A stretch of DNA of 7,474 nucleotides from SHZI01 sp038214295 (GTDB lineage Bacteria > Pseudomonadota > Gammaproteobacteria > Steroidobacterales > GCA-2729495): NCBI GenBank assembly GCA_038214295.1, contig JBBQSA010000086.1, forward strand, positions 1-7,474, read 5' to 3'. A program made the translations under genes and the position numbers. The notes under the pieces are model-generated. The model was given only the letters and a program-made list of their open reading frames with translations, searched no databases and had not been told where the DNA came from. Shown here piece by piece: positions 1-6,297 of the stretch (positions within the stretch are counted from its first letter, which is position 1; each line of letters starts with the position of its first letter).

Positions 1-1412
1 ACCAGCACTGCCACGGCGGACACGAAGGCCGGCTCGAAATTGCCGGTGAAGAAGAACCAGCCGATGAAGGTGATGACCGCGAGCGCCACGACCACCGGCA
101 CAAAGATGGCGCTGATCTTGTCCACCAGCCGTTGCACCGGCGCCTTGCCCCCCTGGGCGTTCTCGATCAGCCGGATGATCCGGGCGAGCGTCGAATCCGC
201 GCCCACGGCGGTGGCGCGCACTTCCAGCAGGCCGGTGCCGTTGATCGCGCCGCCGGTGACCTTGCTGCCGGGCTGCTTGTCCACGGGCAGGCTCTCGCCG
301 GTGATCAGCGACTCGTCGAGCTCGCTGCGGCCGGCCATGACTTCGCCGTCCACCGGGATGCGTTCGCCCGGCCGCACGATCACGAGGTCGCCGTTCCGGA
401 CCTCGTTGATCGACAGCTCCCGCTCGGCACCGTCAGCACCGCGGATGCGGGCCGTCTGGGGCCGCAGGTCCATCAGCTGGCGGATCGCAGCGGTGGTGCC
501 GCGCTTGGCCCGCGACTCCAGGAACTTGCCGAGCAGCACCAGGGTGATGATGATCACCGAGGCCTCGAAGTACAGCTTGCCCATCGCGCCGTCGAGGCCG
601 AGCGTGGCGAGCTGGTACAGGCTGTAGCAGAAGGCCGGACTCGTGCCCATCACGACCAGCACGTCCATGTTGCCGGACCGGGCCTTCAGCGCCTTCCAGG
701 CGGAGCGGTAGAAGCGCGCGCCGATGACGAACTGCACCGGCGTGGCGAGCAGCAGCTCCACCCAGGCGGGCAGGTGCCAGTGCAGGCCGAACGACATCGC
801 GCCCATCTGGACCAGCAGCGGTGTCGCGAAGGCCGCCGAGATCAGCAGGATCGTGAGTTCGCGCCGGAGCGCGGCCTGCTCGCGCAGCCGGTGGTCCTCC
901 TCGGCCTGGGCCTGGGAAGCGGCGGGGGACTCGATGCGCGCCACATACCCGGCCTTCGTCACCGCGTCGGCCAGGTCGGACAGGCGGGTGACGCCGGGCA
1001 CCGCCCGGATGTCCGCCCGCTCGATGGCGAGGTTGACGTTGGCCTCGACCACGCCGGGCACGGCGCGCAGGGCTTTCTCCACCCGGGTGGAGCAGGCGCT
1101 GCAGGTCATGCCCTCGATCGGGAACGCGAAGCTCTCCGTGGGCACCTCGAAGCCGGCCTTGACGATGGCATCGGCGATGGCCGGCACGGCCAGCTGGCTG
1201 GGGTCGTAGCTGATGTCCGCCCGCTCGACCGCGAAATTGACCGCGGCGGAGTTAACGCCGGCAACCAGACCCAGGGCCTTTTCCAGCCGGGTGGCGCAGG
1301 CGCTGCAGGTCATGCCGCGTACCGGCAGGTCCACCCGGGCGAGCGTGCCGCCTGCGGGCTGGGCCCGGCGGTTGGCGGGGGTGGCAGTGGCTTCGGAGGG
1401 GATAACGCTCAC
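1..1412 (-). CDS. copA: Copper-translocating P1B-type ATPase, N-terminal part (truncated by window edge)
   Basis: This is an inner-membrane ATP-driven pump that exports Cu(I) from the cytoplasm to the periplasm. Reading leftwards from a GTG at 1412-1410, 470 codons are present. Residues 33-39 and 101-107 each hold GMTCSAC, the Cu-binding loop of two tandem heavy-metal-associated domains. Hydrophobic segments follow at roughly residues 155-290 (four membrane helices, including one with NMDVLVVMGTS). The actuator domain carries TGES at 371-374, and a fifth helix begins with ISAIFVPVVV. The window ends just where the sixth helix with the CPC metal site should start, so the CPC site and the DKTG phosphorylation, nucleotide-binding and final helices lie outside. 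Family members usually have about 750-850 residues. The GTG is chosen because an in-frame TGA (1415-1413) directly precedes it and AAGGAAG lies 4 nt upstream. Family identity is certain; CopA versus CtpA-type (cuproenzyme-supplying) role is not resolved. Confidence 0.95.
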   Translation of the reverse strand, partial: MSVIPSEATATPANRRAQPAGGTLARVDLPVRGMTCSACATRLEKALGLVAGVNSAAVNFAVERADISYDPSQLAVPAIADAIVKAGFEVPTESFAFPIEGMTCSACSTRVEKALRAVPGVVEANVNLAIERADIRAVPGVTRLSDLADAVTKAGYVARIESPAASQAQAEEDHRLREQAALRRELTILLISAAFATPLLVQMGAMSFGLHWHLPAWVELLLATPVQFVIGARFYRSAWKALKARSGNMDVLVVMGTSPAFCYSLYQLATLGLDGAMGKLYFEASVIIITLVLLGKFLESRAKRGTTAAIRQLMDLRPQTARIRGADGAERELSINEVRNGDLVIVRPGERIPVDGEVMAGRSELDESLITGESLPVDKQPGSKVTGGAINGTGLLEVRATAVGADSTLARIIRLIENAQGGKAPVQRLVDKISAIFVPVVVALAVITFIGWFFFTGNFEPAFVSAVAVL

Positions 1413-1416
1413 TCAA

Positions 1417-1423
1417 CTTCCTT
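1417..1423 (-). promoter_or_regulatory. Ribosome binding site of the copper ATPase
   Basis: On the minus strand AAGGAAG lies 4 nt upstream of the GTG at 1412. Together with the in-frame TGA between them it fixes this unusual start codon, since no in-frame ATG exists upstream of the first metal-binding domain. Confidence 0.65.
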
Positions 1424-1470
1424 TGCGGGGCGGCCCTTTGCAGGGCGGCGCGGGACGGGGTAACCCAAGG

Positions 1471-1499
1471 ATGGTAGCCCCCGGGGTGGGAGGGGGCAA
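1471..1499 (-). promoter_or_regulatory. Candidate promoter of the copper ATPase
   Basis: Read on the minus strand, TTGCCC (1499-1494) and TACCAT (1476-1471) each match 4 of 6 bases of the sigma-70 -35 and -10 elements and are separated by exactly 17 bp. The spacer contains the palindrome CCCCGGGG (1479-1486), a possible operator core such as a copper-responsive repressor might use. A transcript would begin near 1464, giving a leader of about 50 nt before the GTG at 1412. The match is by eye in GC-rich DNA and could be chance. I found no convincing CueR-type dyad. Confidence 0.3.
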
Positions 1500-1594
1500 T
1501 TTGCCAACCGCCACCGGGTCGAGATGGAGCCCGGGCGGCGGATTTCAATGGCGCGCAGTAATTGCATCCGGACCGGCCCGGCGTTGCCGTTTAT

Positions 1595-1650
1595 GTCAAG
1601 GCGCCGGCCCCGCCACCTTGTGGCGCCACCGGCCGCCGCGCTACCTTGAC
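1595..1650. promoter_or_regulatory. Nested inverted repeats in the divergent intergenic region
   Basis: GTCAAGG (1595-1601) and CCTTGAC (1644-1650) form a perfect 7-bp inverted repeat just upstream of the ATG at 1654. Between them CGCCAC-CTT-GTGGCG (1611-1625) is a perfect 6-bp hairpin. They lie between the copper ATPase and the beta-propeller cytochrome gene and could be an operator or an mRNA structure. The rest of the 241-bp gap (1413-1653) shows no further gene; apart from the candidate ATPase promoter I see nothing definite in it. The function of the repeats is unknown. Confidence 0.3.
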
Positions 1651-1653
1651 CGC

Positions 1654-4600
1654 ATGACGAACAACAAGAAGACCCGGACCACCCGGGCCCTGATCCTCGC
1701 CGCCGTCGCGCTCTTCGGTCTCCAGTTCACCGCCACCACTCAGGCCGGCTCCTTCGTGGCCTTCGAGTCGGGGCAGGTGCGGCCGCTCGCGCTGTCCGCC
1801 GACGGCACGCGGCTGCTCGCGGTGAACACCCCGGACAACCGGCTCGAGATCTTTGCGATCGGCAGCGCGGGGCTCAGCCTCGTCGCATCCGTGCCCGTCG
1901 GTCTCGAGCCCGTCGCGGTGGCGGTGCGGGCCAATGGCGACGCGTGGGTGGTCAACCACCTGTCCGACAGCATCAGCATCGTGGATGCGGGTGCTGCGGC
2001 GCCGCGGGTCAGGCAGACGCTGCTCGTGGGCGACGAGCCCCGGGACATCGTGTTTGCCGGCCCCGGCCTTAACCGGGCCTTTATCACCACGGCCCACCGG
2101 GGCCAAAACAGCCCGTGGATGGACCCGGCCAATCCCGGCCAACTGACGACGCCCGGCATCGGCCGGGCGGATGTCTGGGTCTACGACGCGACGGCGCCCA
2201 CTGCCACGGCCCCGACGATCCTGACGCTGTTCGGTGACACGCCTCGCGCGCTCGCCGTGACGCCGGACGGCAGCCGGGTGTACGTCGCCGTGTTTCACTC
2301 CGGGAACCAGACCACCGCGCTGAACGAGGGCGCGGTCTGCAACGGACGGGCGGCCGCGGCTCCCTGCGCGGTGAGCGGCGCGACCGCGCCCGGCGGTGTG
2401 CCCGCGCCGAACGCGGACCTCGACGGCTTCCTGCAGCCCGAGGTGGGCCTGATCGTGCGCAACAACGGCACGAACTGGCTCGACGAGCTCGGCCGGAACT
2501 GGAACACCATCGTGCGTTTCACGCTGCCGGACCAGGACGTGTTTGCGATCGACGCGAATGCCAGCACGCCGGTGCAGGTGGGCGGCTTTGCGCACGTCGG
2601 CACGATCCTGTTCAACATGGCGGTCAACCCGGTGTCCGGCAAGCTCTACGTCAGCAACACCGAGGCCCAGAACCAGGTGCGCTTCGAGGGCACGCGGCCG
2701 ACCAGCGGCCCCGGCAGCACCTACTCGAGCGTCATTGGTCGCCAGCACCAGACCCGGATCACCGTGATCGACCCGGCGACGAGCGCAGTAACGCCGCGCC
2801 ACCTGAACAAGCACATCAACTACAGCGTCGTGCCGGCGCCGACGAGCGTGCAGGCCAACAGCCTGGCGCTGCCCCGGGGCATCGCCGTGAGCGGGGACGG
2901 CACGCTCATCTACCTGGCCGCCGAGGGCTCGGGCAAGATCGCGGTGCTGCAGGCGAGCGAGGTCGAGAACAACACCTTCACACCGAGCGCCAGCGACCAC
3001 ATCACCGTGACCGGCGGCGGCCCGACCGGCCTCGTGCTGGACGAGGCCCGGGGCCAGCTCTATGCCCTGACGCGCTTCGACAACGGCATCTCGGTGATCA
3101 ACACCGCCACCCGGGCCGAGACCGGCCACTACCGGCTGCCCAACCCGGAGCCGGCGGCGGTGGTCAACGGCCGGGTGTTTCTCTACGACGCCAACCGGAC
3201 GTCCAGTAATGGCGAGGCGGCCTGCGGCAGCTGCCACGTGGACGGCGATCTCGATTCGCTCGCCTGGGATCTCGGCAACCCGCTCGACCGGATCGTGAAC
3301 AACCCGCTGACGTTCACGGTCGGCCCGATCAACAACCCGCCGCAGATCTACAAGGACTTCCACCCGCTGAAGGGTCCGATGACGACCCAGACGCTTCGCG
3401 GCATGGCGAACCACGGCTCCATGCACTGGCGCGGTGACCGCACCGCCGGCAACGACCCGGGCGGCAACGTGAACGACGAGGACGCCGCGTTCAAGAAGTT
3501 CAACGGGGCATTTGTCTCGCTCCTCGGCCGGTCCGCCGAGCTGAGCACGGCCGACATGCAGGCGTTCACCGACTTCGCCCTCGCCCTGACGCCGCCGCCA
3601 AACCCGATCCGGGCACTGGACAACGGCGTGACGGCGAGCCAGCTGGCCGGCCGCAATTTCTACTTCACGAATATCGTCGACACCCAGACCTGCTCCGGCT
3701 GCCACGTGCTCAGTTCCGCCGCGAACTTCTTCGGCACCGATGGCCGGGCGAGCTTCGAGGGGGAGCCCCAGCACTTCAAGATCCCGCAGCTGCGCAACAT
3801 GTACTCCAAGGTCGGGATGTTCGGCATGCCGGCCGTGCAGTTCACGGCCCCCGGCGACAACCTGGCGACGGGCAACCAGATCCGCGGCTTCGGTTTCCTG
3901 CACGACGGCAGCATGGACACGCTGGTGCGGTTCTTCCGGGCCACGGTGTTCAACTTTCCCGGCGGTGACACGCAACGCCGCCAGGTCGAGCAGTTCATGT
4001 TCGCGATGGACAGCGACCTGAAGCCGGTGGTCGGCCAGCAGGTCACGCTGACGGCCACGAACGCCGCCGCGGCGGACCCGCGCATCAACCTGTTCATCTC
4101 GGAAGCTGCCCTTGGCGACTGCGACCTGGTGGTGAAGGGCCGGAAGGGCGGGCAACTTCGCGGCTGGGTGCGGCAGCTGGACGGCACGTTCCGCAGTGAC
4201 CTCGCCAGCGAAGCGCCAGTGAGTGCCACGAACCTGCACAACCAGGCGGGGGTTGCCGGCCAGGAACTGACCTACTCCTGCGTGCCGCCGGGCTCCGGCA
4301 CCCGGATCGGCATCGACCGGGACGAAGACGGGGTCCTCGACGCCACCGACGTGTGTCCCATGAAGGCTGACCCGGGCCAGGCGGACGTTGACGGGGACGG
4401 CGTGGGCGACGCCTGCGACAACTGCATCACGCTCGCCAACCCCGACCAGTTCGACGGCGACGGGGACGGCTACGGCAACCGCTGCGACGCCGACCTGAAC
4501 AACAATGGCGCGACGAATGCCCAGGACACCACGCTCTTCCGCAGCCGTCTCGGCACTAACGACCCGGTCGCCGACCTGAACCACAACGGCGTCGTCAACG

Positions 4601-4668
4601 CCCAGGACAGCACGCTGTTCCGGGCGCTGCTGGGACTGCCGCCCGGGCCCTCGGCGCTGGTACCGTAA
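1654..4668 (+). CDS. Exported YVTN beta-propeller / di-heme cytochrome c peroxidase-like protein with thrombospondin-3 and dockerin-like C-terminus
   Basis: This is a 1004-residue exported redox protein. Residues 1-31 form a Sec signal peptide (basic start, hydrophobic stretch LILAAVALFG, likely cleavage after TTQA). Residues about 40-520 contain repeated YVTN/NHL-like blades, for example RALAVTPDGSRVYVAV and RGIAVSGDGTLIYLAA. A MauG/CCP-type di-heme region follows. Heme motif 1 is C524-GSC-H528, followed by PMTTQTLRG and MHWRGD (His591). Heme motif 2 is C680-SGC-H684, followed by KIPQLRNMYSK and the family's FLHDGS (His750). The 156-residue heme spacing suits di-heme peroxidases. From residue 888 come thrombospondin type 3 repeats (DRDEDGVLD), then two dockerin-like EF-hand loops at D947 and D974, 27 residues apart. 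Such proteins reduce H2O2 or accept electrons in the periplasm, and MauG itself matures a protein-derived quinone cofactor; which applies here is not visible. The ATG at 1654 is chosen because the signal peptide follows directly and extension upstream would run antisense into the ATPase. No strong ribosome site is seen. Confidence 0.88.
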   Translation: MTNNKKTRTTRALILAAVALFGLQFTATTQAGSFVAFESGQVRPLALSADGTRLLAVNTPDNRLEIFAIGSAGLSLVASVPVGLEPVAVAVRANGDAWVVNHLSDSISIVDAGAAAPRVRQTLLVGDEPRDIVFAGPGLNRAFITTAHRGQNSPWMDPANPGQLTTPGIGRADVWVYDATAPTATAPTILTLFGDTPRALAVTPDGSRVYVAVFHSGNQTTALNEGAVCNGRAAAAPCAVSGATAPGGVPAPNADLDGFLQPEVGLIVRNNGTNWLDELGRNWNTIVRFTLPDQDVFAIDANASTPVQVGGFAHVGTILFNMAVNPVSGKLYVSNTEAQNQVRFEGTRPTSGPGSTYSSVIGRQHQTRITVIDPATSAVTPRHLNKHINYSVVPAPTSVQANSLALPRGIAVSGDGTLIYLAAEGSGKIAVLQASEVENNTFTPSASDHITVTGGGPTGLVLDEARGQLYALTRFDNGISVINTATRAETGHYRLPNPEPAAVVNGRVFLYDANRTSSNGEAACGSCHVDGDLDSLAWDLGNPLDRIVNNPLTFTVGPINNPPQIYKDFHPLKGPMTTQTLRGMANHGSMHWRGDRTAGNDPGGNVNDEDAAFKKFNGAFVSLLGRSAELSTADMQAFTDFALALTPPPNPIRALDNGVTASQLAGRNFYFTNIVDTQTCSGCHVLSSAANFFGTDGRASFEGEPQHFKIPQLRNMYSKVGMFGMPAVQFTAPGDNLATGNQIRGFGFLHDGSMDTLVRFFRATVFNFPGGDTQRRQVEQFMFAMDSDLKPVVGQQVTLTATNAAAADPRINLFISEAALGDCDLVVKGRKGGQLRGWVRQLDGTFRSDLASEAPVSATNLHNQAGVAGQELTYSCVPPGSGTRIGIDRDEDGVLDATDVCPMKADPGQADVDGDGVGDACDNCITLANPDQFDGDGDGYGNRCDADLNNNGATNAQDTTLFRSRLGTNDPVADLNHNGVVNAQDSTLFRALLGLPPGPSALVP
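4417..4635 (+). repeat. Shared thrombospondin-3/dockerin-like module, copy 1
   Basis: This codes for 73 residues, from D922-N-C to L993-G994 of the beta-propeller cytochrome. It aligns without gaps to the C-terminus of the gene at the right edge; I counted 57 identical residues of 73. Identical runs include ANPDQFDGDGDGYGN and ADLNHNG. Each dockerin-like loop has the D-x-N-x-N/D-G-x-x-N-x-x-D pattern of an EF-hand calcium loop. In this copy the module continues into a short tail, LPPGPSALVP, before the stop codon. Confidence 0.85.
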
Positions 4669-4669
4669 C

Positions 4670-5416
4670 TCAGCGCGACGGCAGCACGATCCGCCGGCGC
4701 CGCGCCTGAAAAAGGCGGAGGAACTCGCCGAACACCGCTCCGCCCAGCGCGCGGGAGCGCCCGATGTGCGCGGGCGTTTCCCGGGCGATGGCCGCAGGGT
4801 CTATGACGCCCTGCAGCCCGTCCAGTTCGCGCCGGTTCGTGGGCGCCTGCAGCCAGCGGTGGATCATCGGCTCGTCCACTTCCAGGTGAAACTGCAGCCC
4901 GTAGGCGTTGTGGCCGAAGCGGAAGGCCTGGTGGGCGCAGTCGGTGGATGCGGCCAAGTGCACCGCGCCGTGCGGAATCGCGAAGGTGTCGCCGTGCCAG
5001 TGGAAGATCCGTTCGCTGTCCGCGAAGTGCTGGAAGAGGGGATCCTTGCGGCCCTCCGCGGTGGGCGCCACATCGTACCAGCCGATCTCTTTCACGCGGT
5101 TCGGGGTGACCGGCGCGCCGAGCGCCCGGGCGAGCAGCTGGGAGCCGAGGCAGATACCGAGCACCGGCTTGCCGTCGCGGACGGCCTGCTGGATCGCCGT
5201 CACCTCCGTGGCCAGGTGCCGGTGCCGGGTCACCTGGTCGCAGTTCATCGGGCCGCCCAGCACGATCAGGCCGTGGTAGCGGTCGAGATCCGGCAGGGCG
5301 TCCGGGTCCCGGCCGAAGTTGACGTAGCGGATGCGAAAACCGTGGTCCCGCAGCAGCGGGTCCAGGGTGCCGAGGATCTCGTGGGGGACGTGCTGGAAGA
5401 CGAGCAGGCGGCGCAT
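4670..5416 (-). CDS. Class I glutamine amidotransferase (GMP synthase-like GATase domain protein)
   Basis: This is a 248-residue cytoplasmic protein with no signal peptide. It has the catalytic triad of class I (triad) glutamine amidotransferases: Cys89 in the nucleophile elbow GICLGSQLLA, and His177 and Glu179 in LQFHLEV. The strand LIVLGGPMNC (residues 50-59) provides the oxyanion region, and HWHGDTF (139-145) is typical of stand-alone GMP-synthase-like members. Such enzymes release ammonia from glutamine or hydrolyse gamma-glutamyl amides. There is no attached synthase domain, so the acceptor substrate cannot be named. It lacks the GICRG nucleophile context I would expect of PuuD, so a gamma-glutamyl-GABA hydrolase is not claimed. 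Its TGA (4672-4670) is one base from the TAA of the converging cytochrome gene, and it is divergent from the amine oxidase-like pair. The start at 5416 has no clear Shine-Dalgarno sequence. Confidence 0.9.
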   Translation of the reverse strand: MRRLLVFQHVPHEILGTLDPLLRDHGFRIRYVNFGRDPDALPDLDRYHGLIVLGGPMNCDQVTRHRHLATEVTAIQQAVRDGKPVLGICLGSQLLARALGAPVTPNRVKEIGWYDVAPTAEGRKDPLFQHFADSERIFHWHGDTFAIPHGAVHLAASTDCAHQAFRFGHNAYGLQFHLEVDEPMIHRWLQAPTNRRELDGLQGVIDPAAIARETPAHIGRSRALGGAVFGEFLRLFQARRRRIVLPSR

Positions 5417-5425
5417 CGGGTTGAT

Positions 5426-5431
5426 TCTATA
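5426..5431 (-). promoter_or_regulatory. Candidate -10 element of the amidotransferase gene (near-leaderless)
   Basis: On the minus strand TATAGA (5431-5426) matches 4 of 6 consensus -10 bases and sits in the only AT-rich patch of the region, 9 nt upstream of the ATG at 5416. If used, transcription would begin within a few bases of the start codon, which fits the absence of a ribosome binding site. No good -35 element accompanies it, so confidence is low. Confidence 0.25.
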
Positions 5432-5500
5432 TTCAGCGGGTCCCGGGCTGGCAGCTTATGTCCGCTTTGGAAGTTTTCCGCTGCAGACCGCGTCAGTACC

Positions 5501-5529
5501 TTCCACGCGGGGCAGCGGCCTCGTACTAT
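5501..5529 (+). promoter_or_regulatory. Candidate promoter of the split amine oxidase-like pair
   Basis: TACTAT (5524-5529) is a good -10 match, and TTCCAC (5501-5506) is a poor -35 match at 17-bp spacing. Transcription would start near 5536. That is only a few bases before the in-frame ATG at 5542 but about 45 nt before the GTG at 5581, so the element favours the GTG as true start. The remainder of the 164-bp divergent gap (5417-5580) holds a small GGAA-GTT-TTCC dyad (5469-5479) and nothing else definite. Confidence 0.3.
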
Positions 5530-5569
5530 GGCAACAGAACAATGAAATTCAGGGCGCCCGACGGGGTGC

Positions 5570-5576
5570 AAGGCGG
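5570..5576 (+). promoter_or_regulatory. Ribosome binding site favouring the GTG start at 5581
   Basis: AAGGCGG lies 4 nt upstream of the GTG at 5581. It is a moderate Shine-Dalgarno match, whereas the in-frame ATG at 5542 has none. It supports the GTG start, which also gives a compact signal peptide. Confidence 0.4.
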
Positions 5577-5580
5577 ACGC

Positions 5581-6297
5581 GTGACAGACTCCCGAACGAT
5601 TTTCCTGGCAGTGCTGCTGGCGGCCGTAGCGGCTGGCACCGCCACCGCCCATTCCGGCTTCGAGCCCGCCGATGTGCAGCCGGGGCACCCCACCGGCCAC
5701 GTGCAGGACCGGGCGGACGAGACCTGGCCGCCGCAGCCCCGGGGCCTCTCCAACGTGGTTCCACTTGGGACGCCCGGCGGCGCCGAGCGGGCGGCCGGGC
5801 TGCACCAGCGCCGTGTGGCCGACCGGGAGCGTGTCGCGATGAGGCGGGCCGATGTGCGCCAGGCCCTCGGCGGCCGCTACAGCACCCCGGACCTGGTGGA
5901 GACCGACGGCAAGGGTCCGCCGCCCACCGAAGACGTGTCGCGCCTCATGTATTTCAGCTACGCGAACAACACCACGGTGGAGGTCACCGTGGCAGGCCAG
6001 CGGGTGCGGAGCGTCCGCAAGATCGCCCCTGCGGAGTACCAGCCGGACATCACCGACGGCGAGGTCACCGACGCCGCTGACCTGGCCCGCCAGTATTTCA
6101 TCAGCCGGGGCAAGGCGCGGGTCGCGGACCTCAAGGCCTACGGCATCCTCGCCTACCTGCCCACCGGCAAGGGCTTCTACCCCACCAGGGTGATCTACGT
6201 GTCCTTCCACCCGAACGACGATGCACCGCCCGACTGCGCCGCCTGGGTCGACCTCACAAACCGCCTCGTGCTGCGCACCCGGGAGGAACAGCCATGA
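5581..6297 (+). CDS. Exported protein resembling the N2/N3-type domain of copper amine oxidases (first half of a split enzyme)
   Basis: From a GTG start this is a 238-residue protein with a Sec signal peptide (hydrophobic core IFLAVLLAAVAA, cleavage after ATA at residue 23). After a Pro/Gly-rich stretch, residues about 118-232 form a compact alpha/beta region. It begins RLMYFSYANNTTVEVTV (121 on), continues RSVRKIAP, then a helix near DAADLARQYF, and ends DCAAWVDLTNRLVL. This order (strand with aromatic-Tyr and Asn-Thr-Thr, valine-rich strand, helix, final strand with Val-Asp-Leu) resembles the small domains that precede the catalytic domain of copper amine oxidases. The resemblance is by inspection and the sequence is divergent. 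The stop overlaps the next start as ATGA (6294-6297), implying coupled translation with the catalytic-domain gene. An ATG at 5542 (251 residues) is the alternative start but has no ribosome site and would put 13 extra residues before the signal peptide. The single Cys, in PPDC, excludes an internal disulfide. Confidence 0.6.
   Translation: MTDSRTIFLAVLLAAVAAGTATAHSGFEPADVQPGHPTGHVQDRADETWPPQPRGLSNVVPLGTPGGAERAAGLHQRRVADRERVAMRRADVRQALGGRYSTPDLVETDGKGPPPTEDVSRLMYFSYANNTTVEVTVAGQRVRSVRKIAPAEYQPDITDGEVTDAADLARQYFISRGKARVADLKAYGILAYLPTGKGFYPTRVIYVSFHPNDDAPPDCAAWVDLTNRLVLRTREEQP
6282..6287 (+). promoter_or_regulatory. Ribosome binding site of the amine oxidase-like catalytic gene
   Basis: GGAGGA lies 6 nt upstream of the ATG at 6294, inside the last codons of the preceding gene. 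This strong Shine-Dalgarno match decides the start and shows that the second gene is independently initiated within an overlapping ATGA junction. Confidence 0.8.

Noticed and set aside
132..1463. 443-codon plus-strand open frame opposite the copper ATPase
   Set aside because: The opposite strand codes unmistakable ATPase motifs; this frame is His/Gly/Ala-rich without any domain.
1594..1599. Perfect TTGACA -35 box on the minus strand as promoter of the copper ATPase
   Set aside because: No -10-like sequence occurs at 16-19 bp spacing; the downstream bases are GC-only (CCGGTC). It is probably just one arm of the inverted repeat.
1591..4584. 997-codon open frame on the minus strand
   Set aside because: It lies entirely antisense to the beta-propeller cytochrome gene, has low-complexity Arg/Val/Gly/His-rich composition, and has no recognisable domain or ribosome site. 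It is a codon-bias shadow in GC-rich DNA.
4670..5416. Gamma-glutamyl-GABA hydrolase (PuuD), suggested by the amine context
   Set aside because: The nucleophile and C-terminal motifs look like GMP-synthase-type GATases, and no other putrescine-pathway gene is present.
5458..5541. Upstream ATG at 5458 as start of the N-domain gene
   Set aside because: It would place about 41 non-hydrophobic residues before the signal peptide, has no ribosome site, and precedes the likely promoter at 5501-5529.
6157..6168. LPTG sequence in the N-domain protein, resembling a sortase signal
   Set aside because: It is internal to a folded domain, with no following hydrophobic segment and basic tail, and the setting appears Gram-negative.
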